The notes beneath the pieces were generated by a model. The model was not told where the DNA came from, did no database searches, and worked only from the letters and a program-made list of their open reading frames with translations. A stretch of DNA of 7,592 bases from Dehalococcoidia bacterium (lineage in GTDB: Bacteria; Chloroflexota; Dehalococcoidia; GIF9; AB-539-J10), in the NCBI GenBank assembly GCA_030602865.1, contig JAUVYX010000037.1, positions 1 to 7,592 of the forward strand, written 5' to 3'. Of this stretch, positions 1 through 6,210 are shown piece after piece; the first letter of the stretch is position 1, and every line of letters starts with the position of its first letter. The position numbers and the translations under genes were made by a program.

Positions 1-7
1 GACAAAT

Positions 8-13
8 TATAAT
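8..13 (+). promoter_or_regulatory. possible -10 element (TATAAT) upstream of the propeller gene
   Basis: A perfect TATAAT hexamer lies near the left edge. Its -35 partner would fall outside the window, so the promoter cannot be completed. If real, it gives a leader of about 120 nt before the TTG start at 138. No other convincing -35/-10 pair was found in 1-137, and all three forward frames there are closed by stops. Confidence 0.25.
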
Positions 14-106
14 ATCAGATTGTTGTACTTAGTGGGGTAGTTGTGGTGGATATAGAATGAATAACGACGATTCCCATTCGATTCCACTCATATCGGGTGG
101 GTTCGG

Positions 107-124
107 GTAGAAAGAGTAGAAAGA
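107..124 (+). repeat. 9-bp perfect tandem duplication (GTAGAAAGA x2) before the ribosome-binding site
   Basis: Two exact copies of GTAGAAAGA stand head to tail at 107-115 and 116-124, directly before TAGGAG. The purine-rich stretch lies in the leader of the propeller gene. It may be a slippage product and could affect translation initiation, but no function can be assigned. Confidence 0.6.
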
Positions 125-125
125 T

Positions 126-130
126 AGGAG
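126..130 (+). promoter_or_regulatory. Shine-Dalgarno AGGAG that fixes a TTG start
   Basis: AGGAG ends 7 nt before the TTG at 138. This supports TTG as the real start, because the next in-frame ATG is codon 53, after the signal peptide. Confidence 0.8.
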
Positions 131-137
131 ATCTACA

Positions 138-2534
138 TTGATTAATCATGTAAGAAAATGGTTGTTATTGCTTGGTGCACTGTCCTTTATTCTTAATCCT
201 CTCTCTATTATATTGGCACCACAGACGGCACTTGCTGAGGAGACCAGTGACCAGAATACCGAGTATGTAGAAAGCCTCAAACACATACAAAACATGAGCG
301 GGCGTAGTCTGGAACTGGATATTAATGGTAATGCTCATCTCGCCTACGGTTCTGATCATCTTTATTATGCGTACTACGATGAGTTGGGATGGCACTATGA
401 GACAGTGGATAATGGCATGGGGGTTGGGCAATATAGCTCACTGGCTTTTGATACGAATGGTGCTCCTCACATTAGCTACTTTAACAGTAGCAAGAAAGAT
501 TTGAAGTATGCTTATAAGGATGTTGATGGGTGGCATACGGAGACTGTAGACAGTGTTGGGTGGATAGGTGAATATGGATCTATCGCACTCGACAGTGACA
601 ATTATCCTCACATTAGCTATTTCGACTATAGCAATGGCGAACTGAAATATGCTCATAAAGACTCTCGTGGTTGGAAAATAAGGGTATTGGATCGTGACCG
701 GGTTGGGATGTATACCTCTCTGGCTATGGACAGGGCGGGTTATGCACACATCAGCTATTTTGATTATGGTAAGGGCTGCCTTAAATATGTCTATGAGGAT
801 AATCGTGGCTGGCATAACTTAACTGTTGATGTTGAAGGGGTTGGGTTATATGGCTCTATGACACTGAATAGCTATGGCAATGCTCGGATAAGCTACTTCG
901 ACTATAACAACGGAGATCTGAAATATGCCAGTGAGGAATCCAATGGTTGGCATATAGAAATTATAGATAGCAATGGCAATGTTGGTGAATACAGCTCACT
1001 GAGGCTGGATAAGAATGGTCGTGGTCATGTCAGCTATATCGACAGCGATAGCAGTGATCTGAAATATGCCAGCAATAAATCCGGGAGTTGGCAGGTAGAG
1101 ATTGTTGAGAAGGCAGGGGCTTCAAAATACAGTTCATTGGCACTGGATGGGGATGGCTATGCCCACATCAGCTATTTTAATTGCGAAGATTTGAAATTGA
1201 GATATGCCCGTGTTGATGCCGATGGTTGGAAACAGGAAGATGTTGATAGTAGTGGAAACATAGGGGAATACTGTTCACTGAGATTAGATGCCGAAGGACA
1301 TTCACATGTTAGTTATTTTGATAGTGCCAACGCTGACCTGAAATATGCATATGGGGATTCTCGTGGATGGCAAGTGGAACTTGTGGATGGGGTGGGTGAT
1401 GCAGGTAAACATTGTTCACTCGTATTGAATAATGAAGGGCAGCCATATATCAGCTATTACGATCAGAGTAACAGGAGCCTGAAATATGCATATAAGGATG
1501 CTGCTGGTTGGCATATCCAGACTGTAGATGCGGGTGGAGTTGGCGAATATAATTCATTGGCACTGGATGATGACGGCAAGCCTCATATCAGCTACTTTGA
1601 TCGTACATCTTATCAGCTCAAATATGCCTATGGGGGTAATGGTGATTGGATAGTTGAGATCGTTGATGATGAATCGTGGTGTGGTTCCTATACCTCGTTG
1701 TCGCTCGATGCCGATGGAAATCCTAGTGTGAGTTATTATGGTATATGGGATATCAGCCTGAAGTATGCCGTAAAGGGTGCAACTGGCTGGCAGATAGAAA
1801 CTGTGGATGATAAAGGAGCTGGTAAATACAGTTCGCTTGTACTGGATGATGAGGACAATCCTCATATAAGCTATTATGAGAGCCGTGGTCGTGATTTGAA
1901 ATATGCATACAAAAATCTTGGTGGTTGGCACTTGGAGATTGTGGATGATAAGGGTGATGTGGGGGTGCATAGTTCTCTGGTATTGGATGAGAACGGTTAT
2001 TCACATATCAGCTATTGCGAGACGATAGGGAACCGTCTGAAATATGCCCACAGTAATGGTGATACCTGGGATGTAGTTATAGTAGAGGATGGGCCTGATA
2101 TTGCCCTGTGTAGTTCGATGGCGCTGAATGAGAAGGGATTTCCTCATATAATCTATTACAATGCAGGTGGTCACGACCTGGCATATTATTATGAATATTA
2201 TACGGAAATTCGTTCTATTGAGCTGGCAACAATTATTGAAGTTGATGTGTTTCCAGTAGTAATAGGTGTTGGCGTTCCACCACAGGTGCTGATATTTGTA
2301 GAGGGAGCACTTCCAGATAGTTGCACTCGGTTTAATAAAGTTGTCACAAAGCGATATGATCACACCATAGAGGTAACAATTACTATAAAGAATCTAAAGG
2401 GAGATAACTGCGTACCAACCGATGATGTATTTGAGAAAAATGTGAATCTCGGCGGGAATTTCAATAGGGGCGAGAGATACTTTGTCATTATTAATGGAGT
2501 AGAATATATCTACGACGCTCCTGCAACATGGTGA
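138..2534 (+). CDS. secreted 14-repeat beta-propeller-like protein with two-cysteine C-terminal domain
   Basis: This 798-residue protein starts at TTG with AGGAG 7 nt upstream. Residues 1-33 form a signal peptide: a basic HVRK region, a long leucine/isoleucine core, and a likely signal peptidase I cut after ALA (31-33). Residues 56-692 hold 14 tandem units of 44-47 residues; the last is only 34 long. The unit consensus is roughly SSLALD..G.PHISYFD, then DLKYAY.D, then GWH.ETVD..G.VGEY. The alternation of short beta strands and turns suggests propeller blades, and 14 units would suit two seven-bladed propellers. Similar repeats occur, as I recall, in secreted proteins of Chloroflexi and archaea. 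Residues 693-798 form a separate beta-rich domain with Cys729 and Cys758. No C-terminal anchor, sortase motif or transmembrane helix is visible, so it is probably released or loosely surface-bound. Ligand binding or adhesion is plausible; no catalytic motif was seen. It stands alone and converges with the transporter gene. Confidence 0.85.
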   Translation: MINHVRKWLLLLGALSFILNPLSIILAPQTALAEETSDQNTEYVESLKHIQNMSGRSLELDINGNAHLAYGSDHLYYAYYDELGWHYETVDNGMGVGQYSSLAFDTNGAPHISYFNSSKKDLKYAYKDVDGWHTETVDSVGWIGEYGSIALDSDNYPHISYFDYSNGELKYAHKDSRGWKIRVLDRDRVGMYTSLAMDRAGYAHISYFDYGKGCLKYVYEDNRGWHNLTVDVEGVGLYGSMTLNSYGNARISYFDYNNGDLKYASEESNGWHIEIIDSNGNVGEYSSLRLDKNGRGHVSYIDSDSSDLKYASNKSGSWQVEIVEKAGASKYSSLALDGDGYAHISYFNCEDLKLRYARVDADGWKQEDVDSSGNIGEYCSLRLDAEGHSHVSYFDSANADLKYAYGDSRGWQVELVDGVGDAGKHCSLVLNNEGQPYISYYDQSNRSLKYAYKDAAGWHIQTVDAGGVGEYNSLALDDDGKPHISYFDRTSYQLKYAYGGNGDWIVEIVDDESWCGSYTSLSLDADGNPSVSYYGIWDISLKYAVKGATGWQIETVDDKGAGKYSSLVLDDEDNPHISYYESRGRDLKYAYKNLGGWHLEIVDDKGDVGVHSSLVLDENGYSHISYCETIGNRLKYAHSNGDTWDVVIVEDGPDIALCSSMALNEKGFPHIIYYNAGGHDLAYYYEYYTEIRSIELATIIEVDVFPVVIGVGVPPQVLIFVEGALPDSCTRFNKVVTKRYDHTIEVTITIKNLKGDNCVPTDDVFEKNVNLGGNFNRGERYFVIINGVEYIYDAPATW
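303..2213 (+). repeat. coding tandem repeat array, 14 units of about 138-141 bp
   Basis: Unit starts by residue are 56, 100, 147, 193, 239, 286, 332, 379, 426, 472, 519, 565, 612 and 659. Most units are 46 or 47 residues; unit 1 has 44 and unit 14 has 34. Units share protein motifs strongly but differ clearly at the DNA level, apart from short shared words around the HISYFD and LKYAY codons. The array therefore looks old and maintained by selection on the protein, not a recent expansion. Unit 14 lacks the GWH.ETVD strand. Confidence 0.9.
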
Positions 2535-2574
2535 GTGGGAGTTAATTCAGCCTATTTCACCGGTTTATGCATAA

Positions 2575-3462
2575 TCACTTTCCCAATAATGTGATAAGTA
2601 TTAATCCTGCAGTGAGGATTAGCGTACCGATGATTCGAGGAATTCTTCCCTCCTCTTTATAAATGAAGAAGGCGGCGACGACACCGATGACAATGCTAGT
2701 TTGCCTGAAAGCCAGTATGTAGCTGGCTTGTTGCATCAATTGATATGCCCAGAGTATTAACCAATACGAGCTAAAATTCAGTAAGCCACTGAGCGCTGGT
2801 AAAGTCCAACCGATGGATTTTACATCTGGTATTGTTTTCTTTGTTATCCGCAAACACAATGAAAAGCTGATGTAGGCGAAAACGAAGAAGAAATATCCGT
2901 AGCGAGCGGCAGTTGCAGGTCCCTGAACAACGATCTCTGCAGCGGTCTTGTCAAGCAATGTATAACCCACTGTCCCTAGAGCAGTGAATAGCATCCAGAG
3001 ATTTGCCCGGTTGATATATCGATGTAACCGGAATTCTCGGATTGAACGGAGTGGTACCAGAAAGCAACCAGAAACTACCAGCGACATGCCCAGCCATCCT
3101 GCGGAACTAATGCTTCTTCCTTGCAATATGTCACCGAGGCCTACGAGGAGCACTGGAAGGGAGCGAGCTATAGGATAAACTACGGTAAAATCTGAATATT
3201 CGTATGATTGTGCCAAACAGAAGAAATAGAATCCACAAAAAGAGCCTGCTCCAATAACGCAGAACCAGGCTTTGATGGGCAGAGAATGTGCTATCAGTTC
3301 ACTGGTGATGGCGGGGATGAGACCAACCAGAACGACCACGGTGATCATCCTGTAAAAGAACGCGGTTTCTGACCCTTTACGCCCTTTACGGCGAGCCATC
3401 AAATTCCAGCTTGCATGCATCAGGGAAGAACAAAGCACCAATACTATCACTAAAGGGTTCAT
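2575..3462 (-). CDS. EamA/DMT-superfamily transporter (10 transmembrane helices)
   Basis: The 295-residue product has about ten hydrophobic helices (roughly residues 3-20, 35-54, 64-83, 90-109, 119-137, 154-170, 186-205, 218-238, 243-267, 273-292) arranged as two EamA halves, the usual size and layout of drug/metabolite transporters in the inner membrane. The ATG start has GAGG 7 nt upstream (3470-3473). The N-terminus carries an HASWN motif (16-20). I recall this in an EamA branch that includes a permease family found near phosphonate-catabolism operons (TIGR03340); this is not verified. The first half ends in DILQGR where many EamA proteins have an acidic residue; the second half keeps KEE (249-251). 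It lies 123 nt downstream of the decarboxylase genes on the same strand, with its own possible promoter, so it may be co-transcribed or separately controlled. The substrate is unknown; export or import of a small polar metabolite is an inference from context. Confidence 0.85.
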   Translation of the reverse strand: MNPLVIVLVLCSSLMHASWNLMARRKGRKGSETAFFYRMITVVVLVGLIPAITSELIAHSLPIKAWFCVIGAGSFCGFYFFCLAQSYEYSDFTVVYPIARSLPVLLVGLGDILQGRSISSAGWLGMSLVVSGCFLVPLRSIREFRLHRYINRANLWMLFTALGTVGYTLLDKTAAEIVVQGPATAARYGYFFFVFAYISFSLCLRITKKTIPDVKSIGWTLPALSGLLNFSSYWLILWAYQLMQQASYILAFRQTSIVIGVVAAFFIYKEEGRIPRIIGTLILTAGLILITLLGK

Positions 3463-3485
3463 ATTAAGACCTCGTTCTCGCCTGT

Positions 3486-3512
3486 ATTATAGAAGCTGTT
3501 TATAGTAACCAA
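3486..3512 (-). promoter_or_regulatory. possible promoter of the EamA transporter gene
   Basis: On the minus strand a perfect TATAAT (3486-3491) lies 24 nt before the transporter ATG. A TTGGTT (3507-3512) sits upstream with a 15-nt spacer, shorter than the ideal 17. The -10 is convincing and the -35 is weak. It would allow transcription independent of the decarboxylase promoter. Confidence 0.45.
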
Positions 3513-3585
3513 TTGGCTATCCTTGCAGAGATTGCACCTTTATAACGCTGTATTGGGAATATATGCGATGGTGATATATTTGTGC

Positions 3586-4158
3586 TTATGTATTATCCTC
3601 TTGTATGGCAGTTCTGAATCTGTCGATAATATCAGAGGTTCGAGTTAACGGGAAGGGAGGCCTGCTAGTGGCTGGCGGAACTTCAAGGCAAACAAAGGTT
3701 GGTCCTGTCTCAGTAATGATGCTCTCAATATTGTCCTGTAGCTCTTCTATGGTCTTAAACAGGTAAGCATTGGCATAGCCGGCAGCCGTTGCCAGTGCTA
3801 CGAAATTTATTCTACTTGCATGTGGAATAGGCTGTCCACCTGTAGTACGGTATACTTGGTTTACGAATAAGAAGTGAATCAGGTTGGCAGGAGCCATATT
3901 TGCAATGGTAATCAGACTGCCAAGGTTCATCAGCAGACTGCCGTCACCATCGAGCACGATAACCCTCCTTCCAGGTTGAGCTAGTGCCAGTCCAAGACCC
4001 AGCGATGATGCTTTTCCCATGGCACCGCTGAATAAAAGGTCCAGTCCTGGTTTGCTCGATACCTGTGGCCATTCGAAGTTAGTCGTCATCGTGGCAATGA
4101 CGATTGCGTTACCACGATATTGTGAGATTAGCTGTTGGGCTTTATAGCTATCTATCAA
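3586..4158 (-). CDS. ThDP-dependent 2-oxoacid decarboxylase, C-terminal (cofactor-binding) subunit, sulfopyruvate/phosphonopyruvate decarboxylase type
   Basis: The 190-residue product is the diphosphate-binding half of a thiamine-diphosphate decarboxylase. It shows a GAMGKASSLGLGLALA core (45-60), the cofactor motif starting at GDG (71-73) and closing at Asn100, and the TGGQP motif (106-110) typical of the beta subunit of sulfopyruvate decarboxylase (ComE) and of the C-terminal part of phosphonopyruvate decarboxylase (Ppd). The Mg-binding motif ends NQ here, not the textbook NN. The start is TTG with GGAG 11 nt upstream (4170-4173), inside the preceding gene; the next Met (residue 23) would cut into the domain. 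Only 2 nt separate it from the stop of the N-terminal subunit gene, so the two are surely co-translated and should form one enzyme. The two chains together (357 residues) match the length of single-chain Ppd-type enzymes. The family is confident; the substrate is not. Confidence 0.85.
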   Translation of the reverse strand: MIDSYKAQQLISQYRGNAIVIATMTTNFEWPQVSSKPGLDLLFSGAMGKASSLGLGLALAQPGRRVIVLDGDGSLLMNLGSLITIANMAPANLIHFLFVNQVYRTTGGQPIPHASRINFVALATAAGYANAYLFKTIEELQDNIESIITETGPTFVCLEVPPATSRPPFPLTRTSDIIDRFRTAIQEDNT

Positions 4159-4160
4159 GA

Positions 4161-4664
4161 TTACTTATACTCCGTACCGATTAAAATCACCACTGGATTC
4201 TTTATCTTTTGGGCCTCTTCATAGCCTGTAGCAATCTTCTCTGTATCTTCATCGTTCTCTATAAGGTAGTGCCTGATGTTCCAGGCATCCAGTATAGGTT
4301 CAGTGAATATGGCAGCTGAATCTGTTAGAGGGTGGTCTCTTTGCCAACCACGGTAGCCAATCAACAGTAGTAGAGGCAGGTGAAGGTCTAATGCCAGCCC
4401 TCGTATTGAGTCGCCAGACTCGAAGAACCCGGTATTCTGGTGTAGTACCACCACGTTTTTACCTCCCAGCATTAAACCTGTGGCGATGGCGATGGCTTCT
4501 CCTTCGCGACATACTGGAACGAGGGTGAACTCTGGTCGGCTTAACAGGGAGTCATACATAAATCGCGATTCACTGTCAGGTAGCCAAACAATGTGACTTA
4601 TTCCACATTGGCTTAGTTTATTCAGTATCTTATTAGCTGTCAGATTTGCCTTGTTATTTATCAA
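4161..4664 (-). CDS. ThDP-dependent 2-oxoacid decarboxylase, N-terminal (pyrimidine-binding) subunit, sulfopyruvate/phosphonopyruvate decarboxylase type
   Basis: The 167-residue product is the pyrimidine-binding half that pairs with the following gene product. After an N-terminal helix and WLPDSE (27-32) it has CREGEAIAIATGLMLGG (52-68), where Glu54 should be the conserved glutamate that activates the cofactor pyrimidine. HQNTGF (75-80), LPLLLLIGYRG (96-106) and the closing PVVILIGTEY (157-166) follow, as in ComD and in the N-terminus of Ppd. The active site would form at the interface with the partner. The start is TTG with AAGGA 10 nt upstream (4675-4679); an in-frame TGA two codons upstream rules out a longer form, and the next Met (36) would delete the first strand. 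It is the first gene behind a strong promoter with an operator-like palindrome and runs divergently from the alcohol dehydrogenase. Sulfopyruvate, phosphonopyruvate or a similar 3-substituted pyruvate is the likely substrate. Confidence 0.85.
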   Translation of the reverse strand: MINNKANLTANKILNKLSQCGISHIVWLPDSESRFMYDSLLSRPEFTLVPVCREGEAIAIATGLMLGGKNVVVLHQNTGFFESGDSIRGLALDLHLPLLLLIGYRGWQRDHPLTDSAAIFTEPILDAWNIRHYLIENDEDTEKIATGYEEAQKIKNPVVILIGTEYK

Positions 4665-4685
4665 TGCTCACAATTCCTTATTGGC

Positions 4686-4699
4686 TTAATAGCTATTAA
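4686..4699. promoter_or_regulatory. 14-nt perfect palindrome (TTAATAGCTATTAA), candidate operator
   Basis: The sequence is a perfect dyad. It covers the expected transcription start of the decarboxylase promoter (+1 near 4697), a position where a bound repressor would block initiation. No regulator gene is in the window, so the binding protein is unknown. Confidence 0.5.
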
Positions 4700-4703
4700 A
4701 CGG

Positions 4704-4732
4704 ATTGTATTTTAGCAGGAGACTTCTGTCAA
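4704..4732 (-). promoter_or_regulatory. strong sigma-70/sigma-A type promoter of the decarboxylase genes
   Basis: On the minus strand a consensus -35 TTGACA (4727-4732) is followed by a 17-nt spacer and a -10 TACAAT (4704-4709). The predicted start near 4697 leaves a leader of about 33 nt with AAGGA at 4675-4679. Hexamers and spacing are close to ideal, making this the best promoter in the window. Confidence 0.8.
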
Positions 4733-4815
4733 CAGATTTCAGATGAGAGAGGTTAGTAAATAACGCAATTTATATGGCTACTGGTGGAGAACTTCATTGG
4801 CGAGAGATGTTTCCA

Positions 4816-4845
4816 TTGCTTAAAGAGTGCCTGGTAGTGTATAAT
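4816..4845 (+). promoter_or_regulatory. candidate promoter of the alcohol dehydrogenase gene
   Basis: A perfect -10 TATAAT (4840-4845) has TTGCTT (4816-4821) 18 nt upstream as a fair -35. The leader would be about 100 nt. It contains a short hairpin (GCTGAA 4874-4879 with TTCAGC 4891-4896) and a small dyad (TATAG, TTT, CTATA at 4909-4921). A second possible -10, TATAGT (4909-4914), has no good -35. Confidence 0.45.
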
Positions 4846-4940
4846 GTGGAAATTAAATGACATCTTTTAACTAGCTGAAGAAGAGTTATTTTCAGCAAGC
4901 CTTTTCAGTATAGTTTCTATAGCCACAACAAGTAAAATTT

Positions 4941-4948
4941 GGAGGAGG
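4941..4948 (+). promoter_or_regulatory. strong Shine-Dalgarno GGAGGAGG that moves the dehydrogenase start to ATG 4954
   Basis: GGAGGAGG ends 5 nt before ATG 4954. The longest open frame begins at a TTG at 4939 that lies before this site, and its first codons are the ribosome-binding site itself. The shorter ATG form is therefore the correct start. Confidence 0.9.
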
Positions 4949-4953
4949 ATTCA

Positions 4954-6114
4954 ATGAGTTCAAGGATATATCAGCTTACAATGCCAAAGCAGATTAGATT
5001 TGGTGTAGGAGCTTTGGAGACATTAGCTGAGGAGTTAACTAACTGGGAAACTAAGACAGCGTTGGTTGTTACTGATGAGGGAATTAATAAAGCTGGTCTG
5101 ATTGAACCGGTTGAGGAACAGTTATCCAAAGCGGATGTTTCAGTGAGTGTTTTTACTGGAGCCGAACCAGAGCCGACGTTGTCCAAATTGGACACTATAG
5201 CTGATGAATATCGTAAGAAGAGGTTTGACATAGTGTTGGGTGTGGGAGGAGGCTCGAGCATAGATACGGCTAAAGGACTTTCTATCTTGATGACTCATGG
5301 GGGTAAGGCAGTTGATTATCTTGGTATAGGTATGGTTCCAGGACCCTGTATCCCTGTCGTCGCCATACCTACCACAGCAGGGACCGGTAGTGAGGCAACA
5401 AATATAGCCATCTTTGGGGACACAGAAAGACAGCTTAAGATGGCCATGGTAAGTCCATACAACTTTCCTCGCCTGTCACTTGTAGACCCAACTCTTAGTT
5501 ATAGATGTCCTGCTAACGTGACTGCTGCTTCCGGTTTAGATGCGCTTGTTCACGCTATCGAATGCTATACTGGAAAGAAGGCGAATACATTTACCGATGC
5601 GCTGGCACTTGAAGCCTTAAACCTTATTGCTGGAAGCCTCAGAACTGCTGTAGCTGATGGTTCAAATGAAGAAGCGCGTAATCATATGTCTGAGGCGGCG
5701 ATGCTGGGTGGTATCATGATAGTCAACTCGGGAGTAACGGCTGTTCATGCACTGGCTTATCCTCTGGGCGCGCGTTTCCATGTGCCTCATGGGGTAGCAA
5801 ATGCTCTACTGTTGCCGCATGTTATGGAGAGCAATTTCAGCTCTGCCCTTGATAAATTTGCTATCATTGCCAAGATAATGGGAGAGGAAACCGAGGGCTT
5901 GTCTCTCAGGGAAGCTGCCATGAGAGCAATTGTGGCGGTTAAAGACCTCTCTAACGATGTTGGAGTTCCTCAAAGACTACGAGATCTCGATGTGCCTCAA
6001 GAGGCACTGGAGGGTATGGCCGTGGCTACCATGGATGTGACTCGTCTGATGTCTAACAACCCAAAGGAACTTAGCTTGGATGATGTACGTGGTATATGGA
6101 AGGCTGCCTGGTAG
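4954..6114 (+). CDS. iron-type (group III) NAD(P)-dependent alcohol dehydrogenase
   Basis: From ATG 4954 the product has 386 residues, the normal length for the family. The N-terminal Rossmann-like domain carries GGGSSIDTAK (98-107) and TTAGTGSE (140-147), which bind the dinucleotide. The helical C-terminal domain has the four metal ligands Asp196 and His200 (GLDALVHAIE), His265 (TAVHALAYPLG) and His279 (HVPHG), and ends in the usual DDVRGIWKAAW. All catalytic features are intact, so it should be an active cytosolic enzyme interconverting an aldehyde and an alcohol. The divergent gene pair makes an aldehyde-producing decarboxylase. Family members include reducers of sulfoacetaldehyde (SarD of Bilophila) and phosphonoacetaldehyde (PhpC), so reduction of the decarboxylase product is a reasonable inference. 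Butanol-, lactaldehyde- or propanediol-type activity cannot be excluded. It is single-gene, with its own promoter and a hairpin behind it. Confidence 0.9.
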   Translation: MSSRIYQLTMPKQIRFGVGALETLAEELTNWETKTALVVTDEGINKAGLIEPVEEQLSKADVSVSVFTGAEPEPTLSKLDTIADEYRKKRFDIVLGVGGGSSIDTAKGLSILMTHGGKAVDYLGIGMVPGPCIPVVAIPTTAGTGSEATNIAIFGDTERQLKMAMVSPYNFPRLSLVDPTLSYRCPANVTAASGLDALVHAIECYTGKKANTFTDALALEALNLIAGSLRTAVADGSNEEARNHMSEAAMLGGIMIVNSGVTAVHALAYPLGARFHVPHGVANALLLPHVMESNFSSALDKFAIIAKIMGEETEGLSLREAAMRAIVAVKDLSNDVGVPQRLRDLDVPQEALEGMAVATMDVTRLMSNNPKELSLDDVRGIWKAAW

Positions 6115-6118
6115 CACG

Positions 6119-6156
6119 CTGAGTGTATCTTTCTAATAATTATAATATACGCTCAG
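6119..6156 (+). terminator. hairpin after the alcohol dehydrogenase gene, probable terminator
   Basis: CTGAGTGTAT (6119-6128) pairs with ATACGCTCAG (6147-6156) in a 10-bp stem with one G-T wobble and an AT-rich 18-nt loop, beginning 5 nt after the stop codon. The following ATTTGCTAGTTTTC is only moderately T-rich, so termination may be partial. On the opposite strand there is no T-run after the stem, so it should not serve the convergent AI-2E gene. Confidence 0.6.
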
Positions 6157-6210
6157 ATTTGCTAGTTTTCGATGGGAAATAGTAGTGCAGGTAACTACCC
6201 AATTATTGTT

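Noticed and set aside
438..1970. Long minus-strand open frames (438-815, 1554-1970, 1753-2004) inside the propeller gene
   Set aside because: They are antisense shadows of the repeat array; their own repetition only mirrors the coding strand, and none has a convincing ribosome-binding site.
2565..2574. 10-nt palindrome TTATGCATAA between the two convergent stop codons
   Set aside because: It is short, AT-rich and without a stable stem; a chance occurrence is likely. No terminator was found for either gene here.
3558..3580. Inverted repeat AATATAT / ATATATT after the decarboxylase genes as a terminator
   Set aside because: The 7-bp stem is made only of A-T pairs and has no following T-run, so it is too weak to call.
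4774..4860. 28-codon plus-strand ORF (starting MATGGELHWREM) in the divergent intergenic region
   Set aside because: The translation looks protein-like, but there is no Shine-Dalgarno site before the ATG and the likely dehydrogenase promoter lies inside it. It was not called without conservation data.
4939..4953. TTG at 4939 as the start of the alcohol dehydrogenase
   Set aside because: Its first codons are the GGAGGAGG ribosome-binding site for the ATG at 4954, so the five extra residues are not translated.
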